DNA from: Serratia fonticola
GTDB lineage: Bacteria; Pseudomonadota; Gammaproteobacteria; Enterobacterales; Enterobacteriaceae
Direction: 5' to 3'
NCBI RefSeq assembly: GCF_001006005.1
Contig: NZ_CP011254.1
Coordinates: 3,348,001-3,412,000, forward strand
DNA length: 64,000 nucleotides
Under the pieces are notes generated by a model. The model was not told where the DNA came from, made no database searches, and saw only the letters and a program-made list of their open reading frames with translations. Positions 16,163 through 24,872 of the stretch are shown piece by piece (position 1 is the first letter of the stretch; every line of letters begins with the position of its first letter). The translations under genes and the position numbers were made by a program.

Positions 16163-16338
16163 TTATTTTTTATCAGCATACATCTGCACGAGCATTTCGA
16201 AAACCATCTTCTTGACGGTTTCGGCCTGCTGAGCGGCCAACTTTTCCGTGTCGCTACGGTAGCCAATAACAGGTGAAGGCCTGGACATGGCATCCTGAAC
16301 GATCTGCACCAGCTCCGCATTGAGCGAGCGACCATTGA
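16163..16338 (-). pseudogene. 5'-truncated Arc-like phage repressor
   Basis: About 55 codons at the 3' end of an Arc-family DNA-binding protein: NGRSLNAELVQIVQDAM, then GYRSDTEKLAAQQAETVKKM and VFEMLVQMYADKK before TAA. The N-terminal beta strand that contacts DNA is missing. Upstream the frame hits a stop within a few codons and the sequence becomes the arsC remnant on the opposite strand. Confidence 0.7.
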
Positions 16339-16351
16339 GTGCTCACGTTGT

Positions 16352-16537
16352 TTAATCGACTTTATGTTGCAGCATCCGATCCTGATTAACCGTCCCATTG
16401 TCGTGACGCCGCTGGGAACTCGACTGTGCCGCCCTTCAGAAGTCGTGCTGGATATTCTTCCGGATGTGCAGAAAAGCGCGTTTACTAAAGAAGACGGTGA
16501 GAAGGTGGTCGATGAAAAGGGGCATCGCTTGAGTTGA
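16352..16537 (+). pseudogene. arsC: 3' fragment of arsenate reductase arsC
   Basis: About 61 codons matching the C-terminus of glutaredoxin-dependent ArsC: LIDFMLQHPILINRPIVV, TPLGTRLCRPSEVVLDILPD, FTKEDGEKVVDE. The catalytic Cys region at the N-terminus is gone. The break is at the edge of phage-derived sequence, so arrival or decay of the element removed the 5' part. A strong terminator follows. arsR and arsH lie about 2-3 kb further right on the opposite strand; arsB is absent from the window. Confidence 0.85.
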
Positions 16538-16567
16538 TTGTGTATGTTAAAGGGGCGAGATGATGAA

Positions 16568-16592
16568 AGGGCGAGAATACTCGCCCTTTTTC
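16568..16592. terminator. Terminator between arsC remnant and sulP gene
   Basis: AGGGCGAG and CTCGCCCT form a perfect 8-bp stem around AATA, followed by TTTT. It can serve both converging transcripts. Confidence 0.85.
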
Positions 16593-16616
16593 CTGGGGAC
16601 CCGTGTTAACGAAGTA

Positions 16617-18089
16617 TCAGAAGCCTGCTTTTTCGAGTTCTTCGGGTTTATCGTGAACACCAAAACGGTCAACGATGGTGCAGGTAGCTTCGTTCATCCC
16701 ACGGATCTCAACTTCCGTGCCTTCTCTGCGGAACTTAATGACCACCTTATCCAGAGCGCTGACGGATGTGATATCCCAGAAATGGGCGTGTGAAACATCT
16801 ATCACCACATGCTCAATGGCTTCGCGGAAATTAAAGTGGCTGGTAAAGCGGTCTGCCGAGGCAAAAAAAACCTGGCCGGTAACGGTATAGGTTCGGCTCG
16901 AATCCTCAAGAACAGAAGTGACTCTCATGAACCGGGATATTTTAGTGGCAAAGTTGAGCGAGGCTATCAGTACGCCAGTCAGCACGCCAAAGGCCAGATT
17001 ATGTGTTGCAACCACGACAGCGACAGTGGCGAGCATGACCACGCTGGTTGAAAGTGGATGTGTGCGCAGGTTGATAATGGATCGCCAGGAGAACGTCCCG
17101 ATGGATACCATAATCATCACAGCGACGAGCGCTGCCATGGGGATCTGAGATACCCAGTCACGCAGGAACACAATCAGGCAAAGCAGCACTACGCTAGCCG
17201 TGAGAGTAGAAAGCCGACCACGCCCGCCTGATTTTACGTTGATAACCGATTGCCCGATCATCGCACACCCTGCCATTCCTCCTATAAAGGGCGTACAGAT
17301 ATTGGCGATACCCTGCGCTTTGCATTCCCGGTTCTTGTCACTGGGGGTGTCGGTCATGTCATCCACGATAGTCGCGGTCATCATTGACTCAAGCAGGCCA
17401 ACAACCGCAAGCCCCGCAGAATATGGCAGGATGATGAGCAGTGTCTGGATAGTTAGCGGCACGTCGGGAAGCAGGAAGACAGGCAGGCTGTCCGGAAGTT
17501 TACCCATGTCACCTACAGTTCGTACATCCAGATGCAGCCACATGGCAATGCCAGTCAGCACCACGATGCAGACAAGTGGTGAAGGAATGGTTTTGTTAAG
17601 GTACGGGAAGAGATAAATAATTCCTAGACCCGCCGCAGTCATGGCATAAACATGCCAGGTCACATTAGTCAGTTCAGGTAACTGCGCCATAAAGATCAGA
17701 ATTGCCAGCGCGTTGACGAATCCGGTTACCACTGAGCGTGAGACCAAACGCATCAGTCTGCCTAATTTCAGATAACCGGCTATCAGTTGGAAGACCCCCG
17801 TCAGAATGGACGCCGCCAACAGATATTGAAGGCCGTGGTCTTTAACCAGCGTCACCATCAGCAGCGCCATTGCACCTGTGGATGAAGAAATCATCGCCGG
17901 ACGCCCGCCAAAGAAAGCCATAACTACCGGGATACAGAAAGCAGAGTAGAGCCCTACCTGGGGATCGACGCCGGCAATAATGGAAAAGGCGATCGATTCT
18001 GGAATGAGCGCGAGCGCGACAACAATACCGGCCAGTACGTCACCACGGACGTTACCTAGCCAGTCCTTACGCGTTGAGGACAGCAACAT
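16617..18089 (-). CDS. SulP-family inorganic anion transporter with STAS domain
   Basis: 490 aa. About 11-12 hydrophobic segments fill residues 15-400, with the SulP signature [20 protein letters not shown] at the start. A short STAS domain ends the protein ([20 protein letters not shown]). The family carries sulfate, bicarbonate or other oxyanions by proton or sodium symport. It lies between the arsC remnant and arsH/arsR on the same strand as arsHR, separated from arsH by about 470 nt. A link to oxyanion stress is plausible but not shown; substrate unknown. Confidence 0.88.
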   Translation of the reverse strand: MLLSSTRKDWLGNVRGDVLAGIVVALALIPESIAFSIIAGVDPQVGLYSAFCIPVVMAFFGGRPAMISSSTGAMALLMVTLVKDHGLQYLLAASILTGVFQLIAGYLKLGRLMRLVSRSVVTGFVNALAILIFMAQLPELTNVTWHVYAMTAAGLGIIYLFPYLNKTIPSPLVCIVVLTGIAMWLHLDVRTVGDMGKLPDSLPVFLLPDVPLTIQTLLIILPYSAGLAVVGLLESMMTATIVDDMTDTPSDKNRECKAQGIANICTPFIGGMAGCAMIGQSVINVKSGGRGRLSTLTASVVLLCLIVFLRDWVSQIPMAALVAVMIMVSIGTFSWRSIINLRTHPLSTSVVMLATVAVVVATHNLAFGVLTGVLIASLNFATKISRFMRVTSVLEDSSRTYTVTGQVFFASADRFTSHFNFREAIEHVVIDVSHAHFWDITSVSALDKVVIKFRREGTEVEIRGMNEATCTIVDRFGVHDKPEELEKAGF

Positions 18090-18560
18090 AGTTATTTCTC
18101 GGTTTTTAGATACAGTCAGCCCTTGAGGGCAAAAATTTATGTACGGTAAAACACATCCGCAGACGGGATGTTATTGAGTGCGTGCAGAGGCTGGCTCAGT
18201 ACGACGAAGGAAGGGAAAACTCAGGGTGGCGTAATACGCATGATAAAAATTTAGGCCTCAAGTCTGCTTTAGTTACTTTCAGAAGAGTGTTTAGCCAGTA
18301 AAAACACACTCATCCAGCCATCAAATCAAGCCCAGTCACATGAGCTAAGCGGGCACTATAATAAAAAAACAAGGAATTTTAAACCCAAAACTACAGGCTT
18401 AGGAAAATAGGGGAGAAGTAACTCCCCTCCTGCTTTTTTCATGTTACTTCGCCATTTACCGGTGGGTTGATGTCAAAACGTGAGACAGTTCCGCCTCATG
18501 TTGCCGTCTGAAAAAACGCCACACACGAATTGAAAGCAATCATACCACTCATGTCAGGCC
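18090..18560. other. Intergenic region, arsH to sulP
   Basis: About 470 bp. Apart from the hairpin at 18410-18439 I see no gene. It should contain the sulP promoter on the minus strand. Confidence 0.4.
18410..18439 (+). terminator. Hairpin with T tract in the arsH-sulP gap
   Basis: GGGGAG and CTCCCC around AAGTAA, then TCCTGCTTTTTT. It is oriented for plus-strand transcription, for which no gene is apparent upstream. Confidence 0.55.
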
Positions 18561-19274
18561 TCAAATCTTGCTCTGATTCACTCGCCGGGAAAGCTCTTCT
18601 GCCGACTCTTTTCGTTCGCTATAGCGATCAACGAGATAGGCTGAGTTGCCCCGGGTCAGGAGAGTAAATTTCACGAGCTCTTCCATCACATCCACAATGC
18701 GGTCGTAATAAGACGACGGTTTCATTCGTCCATCCTCATCAAACTCCTGCCAGGCTTTTGCCACGGAGGACTGATTTGGAATGGTGATCATCCGCATCCA
18801 ACGGCCAAGAATGCGCATCTGGTTTACGGCATTGAAAGACTGAGAGCCACCGCAGACCTGCATAACGGCCAGCGTCTTACCCTGAGAAGGGCGAACAGCG
18901 CCTTCCGATAGGGGTATCCAGTCAATCTGGGCCTTCATGATGCCGGTCATTGCACCATGCCGCTCAGGTGAGCACCACACCATCCCTTCAGACCAACGAA
19001 CCAGCTCGCGTAGCTCCATCACTTTAGGATGCAATTCAGGTGCATCATCAGGAAGAGGCAAGCCAGAAGGATTGAAGATCCGCACTTCTGCGCCCATCGC
19101 AGTCAATAATCTTGCAGCTTCCTCAGTTGCCAGTCGGCTGTATGAACGTTCGCGTACAGAACCATAAAGCATCAGAATGCGGGCAGGATGTTGAATGGCA
19201 GGAACACCGAATCTCCCCTCGTTAATTGACGTGTCGAATAAACCTGTATCAACGTTCTTAAGCTCGTCCGTCAT
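18561..19274 (-). CDS. arsH: ArsH, NADPH-dependent FMN reductase / organoarsenical oxidase
   Basis: 237 aa from the ATG at 19274, which overlaps the arsR stop as ATGA. The flavodoxin-like core has [20 protein letters not shown] (FMN phosphate loop) and [20 protein letters not shown], both ArsH signatures, plus the ArsH-type ends around [13 protein letters not shown]. ArsH oxidises trivalent organoarsenicals or reduces quinones and azo dyes. The 4-nt overlap with arsR implies one transcript controlled by ArsR. Confidence 0.92.
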   Translation of the reverse strand: MTDELKNVDTGLFDTSINEGRFGVPAIQHPARILMLYGSVRERSYSRLATEEAARLLTAMGAEVRIFNPSGLPLPDDAPELHPKVMELRELVRWSEGMVWCSPERHGAMTGIMKAQIDWIPLSEGAVRPSQGKTLAVMQVCGGSQSFNAVNQMRILGRWMRMITIPNQSSVAKAWQEFDEDGRMKPSSYYDRIVDVMEELVKFTLLTRGNSAYLVDRYSERKESAEELSRRVNQSKI

Positions 19275-19606
19275 TTTACCTCTCCATTTTTTTGATTTAT
19301 GGCAGTAGTGGAACAATCAGCGGTACCAGTGCAACATTCCTCAGTAAGGAAGGCGATCAGCGCATCCAGACTTTCATAGTGAGCATGGCAAAAAAGTGTT
19401 CGTCCTTGCCGTTCCTGATGTACAAGGGAAACTGAAATCAGTGCTGACAGATGATGGCTTAATGTTGAAGCAGGGATCTCAAGCCGCTTTTGCAGTTCTC
19501 CTACAGGCAGCCCCTGATGCCCGGCTTTAACCAGCTCTCTGTACACACTCAGACGTGTTGGATGCCCCAGCTCTTTCAGGGTATCCGCTGCTTTCGAAAG
19601 CTCCAT
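19271..19606 (-). CDS. arsR: ArsR-family metalloregulator
   Basis: 111 aa from the ATG at 19606 with AAGG upstream. The winged HTH includes [20 protein letters not shown] and [22 protein letters not shown]-terminal Cys cluster (ECCTGTADC) is a probable As(III) site; the classical ELCVCDL motif in helix 3 of the E. coli plasmid ArsR is not seen. It is the first gene of arsR-arsH and should repress its own promoter. Confidence 0.88.
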   Translation of the reverse strand: MELSKAADTLKELGHPTRLSVYRELVKAGHQGLPVGELQKRLEIPASTLSHHLSALISVSLVHQERQGRTLFCHAHYESLDALIAFLTEECCTGTADCSTTAINQKNGEVK

Positions 19607-19785
19607 AAGCACCTTTATTTTATATTTCCAGAATTATGGAAATTTAGCGTATTCCTCTCAAAATGCCAAGAGCATAAACACTCTGTGATGTTAAAGGGAG
19701 GAGGTGGCATGGTTACAGTGTAGCTGGCCCGTCCGCCCACAAACTCTGTCATAGATCAGGCGGGCAAGCAGTTAGACTACCGAAT

Positions 19786-20718
19786 CTAAAGACTGAAAAA
19801 CTGATCTTTGCCCCGGGCTTTAGCTACGTAGAGAGCTTTATCGGCATGTGTCAGTAGTACGTTAGGCGAGGGCAGTTGGCCAAATGTATGAACTGAAAAA
19901 CCGATGCTTATAGTCAAGTATCCAGTGCTGGAAGCGGAGTGCGGTATTCTCAAATCTCGCACCAGTTGGCATAGCGTCTGCACATACAGCGTTGCCTGGT
20001 CTTTCGTCATGCCATTGGAGAGAATGACAAATTCTTCGCCGCCATACCTGGCGACAAAATCAGACCCCCGCTTGAAGGACTTGCTCAAGCAATCCGCGAC
20101 ACGTATTAGCGCTTCATCGCCTGCCTGATGTCCATAAATATCATTGAATGATTTGAAGTGATCGACATCGATCATGGCGAGCGTCAATGAGTCGCCATTA
20201 CGGATGGCAATTTTGCATTGAATGTCGAACTGCGTATCAAAAAAACGGCGATTATAAATCCCGGTGAGTCCATCCTTTATGGAGAGTTGCTCGAAGTGTA
20301 TTTTCATTTCCTCGAGGGACCGATGCTCATCACGAAGCTGTTGCTGGATTATCATTCTTGGTGTTACGTCTTTTTGGATCCCGATAAAATTGGTTACAGT
20401 CCCACTCTCATCATGAATTGGCGATATGCTTAACTCGTTCCAAAACATAGTTCCATCCTTGCGGTAGTTTCGCAAGGTTACAAGGCAGTACTCACCTTTT
20501 TTAACGGCGTTGCGCACAATCTCCAGCTCTGGCTGTTCCCGATCGTTATTTTGTAGGTATCGACAGTTGATGTTGGTGATTTCTTCGAAGGAGTAGCCGG
20601 TCATTCTCTCAAAAGCCGGATTTACAAAAATCAAAGGATTGTCGTCTATGACATTGTCAGAGATGGTGATGCCGTCTCGTGAATCCATAACCGCCTGCTT
20701 AAGAATTTCAATCTTCAT
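19786..20718 (-). CDS. LOV-domain diguanylate cyclase (PAS/LOV-GGDEF)
   Basis: 310 aa. Residues 1-120 are a LOV-type PAS domain: the flavin-adduct motif reads NCRYLQ (N51 to Q56, with C52 the expected photoreactive cysteine), followed by NYRKDGTMFWNELSISPI (N84 and N94 contact flavin) and FIGIQKDVT (Q115). A short coiled coil (120-145) leads to a GGDEF domain with DGLTGIYNRRFF, the active loop GGEEF (226-230) and an RxxD inhibitory site (RGSD, 217-220). All residues for c-di-GMP synthesis and product inhibition are present. The prediction is blue-light control of c-di-GMP, hence of motility or biofilm. It has no membrane segments. It is monocistronic and unrelated to the ars genes. Confidence 0.9.
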   Translation of the reverse strand: MKIEILKQAVMDSRDGITISDNVIDDNPLIFVNPAFERMTGYSFEEITNINCRYLQNNDREQPELEIVRNAVKKGEYCLVTLRNYRKDGTMFWNELSISPIHDESGTVTNFIGIQKDVTPRMIIQQQLRDEHRSLEEMKIHFEQLSIKDGLTGIYNRRFFDTQFDIQCKIAIRNGDSLTLAMIDVDHFKSFNDIYGHQAGDEALIRVADCLSKSFKRGSDFVARYGGEEFVILSNGMTKDQATLYVQTLCQLVRDLRIPHSASSTGYLTISIGFSVHTFGQLPSPNVLLTHADKALYVAKARGKDQFFSL

Positions 20719-20859
20719 ACAAAGTCCGTTAGTGGGATCGTAGGGAGAACGTTGTTCGTAAGCAACGCAGCATCAAGAGATCACTCGCCATCAAACCAAT
20801 TTTACAAGTGTAGTCGTTGAGAAAGGTGCATGTCCGTTTTTTGACATTCGCGATAGTGT

Positions 20860-21195
20860 TGAAAACGAGGGAGGGTTACGTCACTCAAGTGCTGGCCAGG
20901 CCTGGCACGACGGCAGTGCGTCTGCCTTTCAAACCGGTGATGACTTTTATTCCGCAACAAAAACGGCAGGTGGTGGCGGTATTCCGTCAAAACTCGATCC
21001 TGCGTTTAGCTCAGGGAGACAAGGCCGATTTACGTGATGATTGATTTAGACCCTGTTCCAGACCTCGATAAATTGCCTGATGGGGTCACTGCGCAAACTG
21101 CGGTCTATACAGAGCACTTTGAGCATCTTTCCATCATGCGCAAGGTCCTGCTACGTATGACCAGCTGGCTACATTATCTCTATCTGGATCACTAA
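20860..21195 (+). pseudogene. Decayed HlyD-family adaptor (YiaV/YibH-like), 3' remnant
   Basis: Two fragments in different frames match the C-terminal part of an inner-membrane HlyD-type adaptor. The first (to 21044) reads [20 protein letters not shown] and [20 protein letters not shown]. The second (21037-21195) reads [19 protein letters not shown] and ends [19 protein letters not shown]. The segment that should link them is deleted, and the N-terminus is absent. Confidence 0.7.
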
Positions 21196-21245
21196 CGGTT
21201 AGTTGTGCCAAAGGATCGTGCTGCAGAGACAAAAAAGCCCGAAAC

Positions 21246-21435
21246 GTGAATTGCGGGCTCAGATTGATGACAAAGTGGCAATATTGCTGAATAGGTCGGG
21301 ATCTATCTATACCAGTATTTGCTAACCCATTGATTATACTGACGGGCGCAGCATGCAGCGCCCCTACGTTGCAAGTCCGGTGAGGGGTTGTCAGCAATCT
21401 GAGTCCGCAATGTGAATTGCGGGCTCAGATTGCTG
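21246..21435. repeat. Direct repeat and long hairpin downstream of the MocR gene
   Basis: GTGAATTGCGGGCTCAGATTG occurs at 21246-21266 and again at 21412-21432. The second copy pairs with upstream sequence to form an 18-bp stem (21392-21409 with 21418-21435, one G-T wobble, 8-nt loop), 27 nt past the MocR stop. Between them, 21344-21364 carries the GGGCGCAGCATG-type palindrome also seen at 43558. Probably a repeat-derived transcript end. Confidence 0.65.
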
Positions 21436-21461
21436 TAGTGGAACTCATAAACCCTCGGCAT

Positions 21462-22886
21462 TCATTTTTTAAGGTTCTCCAACAATTCAAAAATCGTGTT
21501 ACCCACCTTTTGGAGCGCTTGCTCAATCTCGCGGGTCATGGGCTTGCTGTAGCTTAGCCGTAGGCAATTGCGGTATTTTCCGGCAGCAGAACTGATAAAA
21601 CCGACGGCAATCTGTATGCCCTGCGGCAGCAAACAGCGGTTCAGACGCAGGCTATCGAATCCGTAAGGCAGCTCCACCCATAACATAAAGCTCCCTTGTG
21701 GCCTGCTCAGGCAGGTATTTGGCGGGAAATACTTCATGATCCAACCCGTCATAATGTCGCGATTACGTTGATATTGGCGGCGCATGCGGCGTAAATGTTG
21801 TAGGTAATGCCCTTGCTTGATGAATTCAGCCATTGCCAGCTGTGGCAAGGTGGGGACCCGCCCAGCGGAAATGTACTTCATATGTAACGCTTTCTCTAAG
21901 TAACGCCCCGGCGCAATCCAACCAACCCGCAGACCGGGCGCAACGGTTTTAGAGAAGGAACTGCACAGCAATACACGGCCATCATCATCAAACGAGGCAA
22001 TGGTCGGCGGGCGTGGGTATTGATAAGCGAGTGCGCCGTACACATCGTCTTCAATAATGGCCACGTCATAGCGTTGAGCCAATGTCAGCAGCGCTTTCTT
22101 GCGCTCATCCGGCATGTTGTAACCCAAGGGGTTATTGCAGGTCGGAGTCAGTTGGATGGCTTTAATCGGCCACTGATCCAGCGCCATTTCCAACGCTTCC
22201 AGGCTGATCCCCACCACAGGATCGGTGGGGATTTCAATCACCTTCATCCCCATCCCTTTCAGGGTCTGCATCGCACCATGAAAGCTGGGGGAATCCACCG
22301 CCACAATGTCGCCAGGCTGGCAAACGGCCCCTAGCGCAATAGCCAGTGCGCCATGGCAGCCAGAGGTAATAATGATATTGTCTGCCGATTGATGATTGCC
22401 GCTGTCCAGCATCAGGCGGGCAATCTGCTCACGCAGCGTCGTCGTGCCGTAAATACTGTCGTAATCCAGTACTTCCTCACTTTGATGCAGGCTGATACGG
22501 GCTAGCAAACGGTTGAGTATTTTCAGGCCTGGGCCAGACAGGTCCGGTGTGCCGACGCCCAGATGTAGCACATTCTTTTGAGTGCTCCCCCGTAAAAACT
22601 CCAGCGTATTTTCCCACTGAGAAATCTCGACAGGCCGTTGTGCATGGCTGCATAGCGCGGGTAAAGCAGGAAGATTTGAGCTACAGCGCACGAAGTATCC
22701 CGATTTCGGCCGCGACTCGATCAGCAGGCACTCTTCGAGCTGCCGATAGGCCTGCTGTACGGTGCTGATACTCACTCCGTGCTCGTCACTCAACACCCGA
22801 ACGGAAGGCAGCCGCTCTCCGGGCACATACAGCCCTTCTTTGATGCGTTGGCTAAGGATATTGGCCAATTGTTGGTAGCGAGTCAT
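21462..22886 (-). CDS. MocR/PdxR-type GntR regulator with aminotransferase domain
   Basis: 474 aa from the ATG at 22886 (MTRYQQLANILSQ); an upstream in-frame start lacks support. The N-terminal GntR winged HTH (residues 1-70) has GERLPSVRVLSDEHGVSIST. The C-terminal fold-type I aminotransferase domain keeps PLP residues: PTCNNPLGYNM, DVYGALAY and SSFSKTVAPGLRVGW with the Schiff-base Lys. This matches YdcR-like MocR proteins. It is divergent from a small DUF1127 gene only 166 nt away, an arrangement in which MocR regulators often control the neighbour. Confidence 0.88.
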   Translation of the reverse strand: MTRYQQLANILSQRIKEGLYVPGERLPSVRVLSDEHGVSISTVQQAYRQLEECLLIESRPKSGYFVRCSSNLPALPALCSHAQRPVEISQWENTLEFLRGSTQKNVLHLGVGTPDLSGPGLKILNRLLARISLHQSEEVLDYDSIYGTTTLREQIARLMLDSGNHQSADNIIITSGCHGALAIALGAVCQPGDIVAVDSPSFHGAMQTLKGMGMKVIEIPTDPVVGISLEALEMALDQWPIKAIQLTPTCNNPLGYNMPDERKKALLTLAQRYDVAIIEDDVYGALAYQYPRPPTIASFDDDGRVLLCSSFSKTVAPGLRVGWIAPGRYLEKALHMKYISAGRVPTLPQLAMAEFIKQGHYLQHLRRMRRQYQRNRDIMTGWIMKYFPPNTCLSRPQGSFMLWVELPYGFDSLRLNRCLLPQGIQIAVGFISSAAGKYRNCLRLSYSKPMTREIEQALQKVGNTIFELLENLKK

Positions 22887-23052
22887 GGATATCACCTGAT
22901 AAAGAGAGAAGGACCAGTACAGATGGCGCTGATTTTTGCCATTCAGACTGTTTAGCATATATCTGTATGGAAATAATAGCCGCTATTTGCATCTGTAATG
23001 TTTTTCAGCCAAGCATCATGCTAAGGGCTCATCGACTGACGGGGAGCTGATT

Positions 23053-23292
23053 ATGAGTAATATTGTTGAAAATCAAATTGATGGTGGCTGCTTATCGGCT
23101 GAGGGAGCAACAACGAAACACTATTCTATTGTTGCCCGTTTATGGCTAAAAGCATACAGATGGGCAAAGCGTTGGAATGAGCGGCGCAAAGCTGCCAATA
23201 CCCTGGCAAGGCTGAATGGCGATCAGCTAAAGGATATCGGTCTACGCCGGGATGATATCAAGCGAGACTACAGCCGTCCGTTCTGGCGCTGA
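23053..23292 (+). CDS. DUF1127 (YjiS-like) small basic protein
   Basis: 79 aa. The C-terminal 45 residues carry the DUF1127 signature: ERRKAANTLARLNGDQLKDI, then GLRRDDIKRDYSRPFW. These short Arg-rich proteins are often stress- or regulator-linked; some affect RNA metabolism and phosphate or carbon uptake in alphaproteobacteria. GGGGAG precedes the ATG. The divergent MocR regulator is its likely controller. Confidence 0.8.
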   Translation: MSNIVENQIDGGCLSAEGATTKHYSIVARLWLKAYRWAKRWNERRKAANTLARLNGDQLKDIGLRRDDIKRDYSRPFWR

Positions 23293-23461
23293 GCTGGGTT
23301 AAAGATAGAACAGAGAGGGGCCATAGAAATCTCATTTCAACGGCATGCTGCGCCCCATAACCGGTACTGACAAAAAAAGAGGTGGCAAAGACTACCGCCA
23401 CCAAAAGTCAAAGTCATAGGAAAAGGGAAAGGTTAATGACAACGTGGCAATGGCTGAATGT

Positions 23462-23487
23462 AAGGGGCGCAAAATGTGGCGCCCCTT
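23462..23487 (-). terminator. Palindromic hairpin after namZ
   Basis: AAGGGGCGC and GCGCCCCTT form a perfect 9-bp stem around AAAATGTG, 17 nt past the namZ stop on the minus strand. Nearby bases (23434-23461) resemble 21264-21293, so it is part of a dispersed repeat used as a transcript end. Confidence 0.65.
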
Positions 23488-23504
23488 GCGCCATAGCAGT
23501 CTCG

Positions 23505-24836
23505 TTAAGGGTAAAGCTTATATTTCTCACGCAACTGCAAATAGCTATCCACCGCTGGTTGCCACTGGGCTTCGATGAACTGGACCGTTTCATCAACGGA
23601 CAGTTTTCTTTCGCTTGCGTCATTCAGCAACGTAACCAGTTTGCTGGTGCCGGTGAGCTTGGCCAGCCACTGAGGGCGTATCAAGAAGAACTCCTCCTGA
23701 TAATCCAGGTACTGCGCTTCTTTTGCCGCAGGGATCACCATCTCATAGCCCGCAGTCTTGAACTTGAACCACCAGTCGACCAGGTAACGTATCGTTGGTT
23801 TAACCTGGCTGATATCGGTAGCGGTCAAAATCTCCCCGCACACTTCCTTTCCGGCCTGGGGCCAGCCGGTTTTCTGCTGGTTAATATCCACCTGATAGCA
23901 GGTATTGACGTAAAACTGGCGCGTAGGGAAACCCAGTTGTTCAAATGGATGGTCTGAACCTCTGCCCATGTTGACGCTGGTGGCTTCAAACAGCCCCAAA
24001 GAAGGGTAAAGCTGGATAGCCAGATCGCTGCGCAGGTTCGGTGATGGCCGTACTGGCAGTGAATAAGGGGTGTCATGCTGGTAGTTAGCCATGCTGATAA
24101 CCATCAGGTCTTCAGCGGGCAACTGATGGTGTTTGTTGCCAAAGGCCTGCCAGTGGGTATCGTTGAAATTCGTCAGCCAACCTTCGCCGGTGATCATGCG
24201 GGCAAACTCCCCGGAGGTGAGTCCGTGCACCATTGGTATCGGATGCATACCAATCCCCGAGATGTATGCCTCCTCAAGAATAGGGCCATACACATGGCTG
24301 CCGAGCGGATTGGGCCGGTCGAATACCATCATTTTCTTATGGTATTTTTGCAGGCTTTCCAGCATATGGTGCAGGGAAATGGTGTAGGTAAAGAAACGAA
24401 CGCCCACATCCTGCAGATCGTAAATAACGATATCGACATTGGCTAACTGTGCCTCGGTGGGATGGGCTCGAGAACGTCCATCCTCATCCCTGCCATACAA
24501 AGACACGATCGGCAGGCCGCTGTGCTTATCGATATGGTTATCGTCGCCCAGCCCGGCATCGGCATTACCACGGATACCGTGTTCTACCGAGAACAGAGTG
24601 GTCACGGTAAATTGATATTTTTCCTGCTCGGCGAGCAATTTGTCGATGGTGTGTTGGCCCTGTTTATTGATTGAGCTTTGGTTCACCATCAGGCCGACGC
24701 GCTTATTTTTGAGCAGTGGCCCATAGGTTTGTTCCTGGTCGACGCCGAGCACTATGCCTGGTACAGCGCTGGCATAGCCAGCGCTGAGAGCAAACGACGA
24801 GCACAGGAATAACACTGTCAGTAGCAGATGCCTCAT
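23505..24836 (-). CDS. namZ: Exported DUF1343 protein, exo-beta-N-acetylmuramidase NamZ-like
   Basis: 443 aa with a signal peptide (HLLLTVLFLCSSFALSAG, cleavage after YASA). DUF1343 hallmarks: LLKNKRVGLMVNQSSIN, FSVEHGIRGNADAG, VDIVIYDLQDVGVRFFTYTI, VFDRPNPLG and MVHGLTSGEFARMI. B. subtilis NamZ (YbbC), which founded this family as GH171, cuts MurNAc from the non-reducing end of peptidoglycan chains. It is the last gene of an operon with nagZ and a porin, beside murR/murQP, which supports the same role in the periplasm or outside the cell. Confidence 0.85.
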   Translation of the reverse strand: MRHLLLTVLFLCSSFALSAGYASAVPGIVLGVDQEQTYGPLLKNKRVGLMVNQSSINKQGQHTIDKLLAEQEKYQFTVTTLFSVEHGIRGNADAGLGDDNHIDKHSGLPIVSLYGRDEDGRSRAHPTEAQLANVDIVIYDLQDVGVRFFTYTISLHHMLESLQKYHKKMMVFDRPNPLGSHVYGPILEEAYISGIGMHPIPMVHGLTSGEFARMITGEGWLTNFNDTHWQAFGNKHHQLPAEDLMVISMANYQHDTPYSLPVRPSPNLRSDLAIQLYPSLGLFEATSVNMGRGSDHPFEQLGFPTRQFYVNTCYQVDINQQKTGWPQAGKEVCGEILTATDISQVKPTIRYLVDWWFKFKTAGYEMVIPAAKEAQYLDYQEEFFLIRPQWLAKLTGTSKLVTLLNDASERKLSVDETVQFIEAQWQPAVDSYLQLREKYKLYP

Positions 24837-24872
24837 TCCTTATTTCTCTCTATTAATGGGATCAATTGCCCG

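Noticed and set aside
23382..23957. 191-codon plus-strand frame across the namZ 3' end
   Set aside because: Antisense shadow of namZ; begins in repeat sequence and has no recognisable domain.
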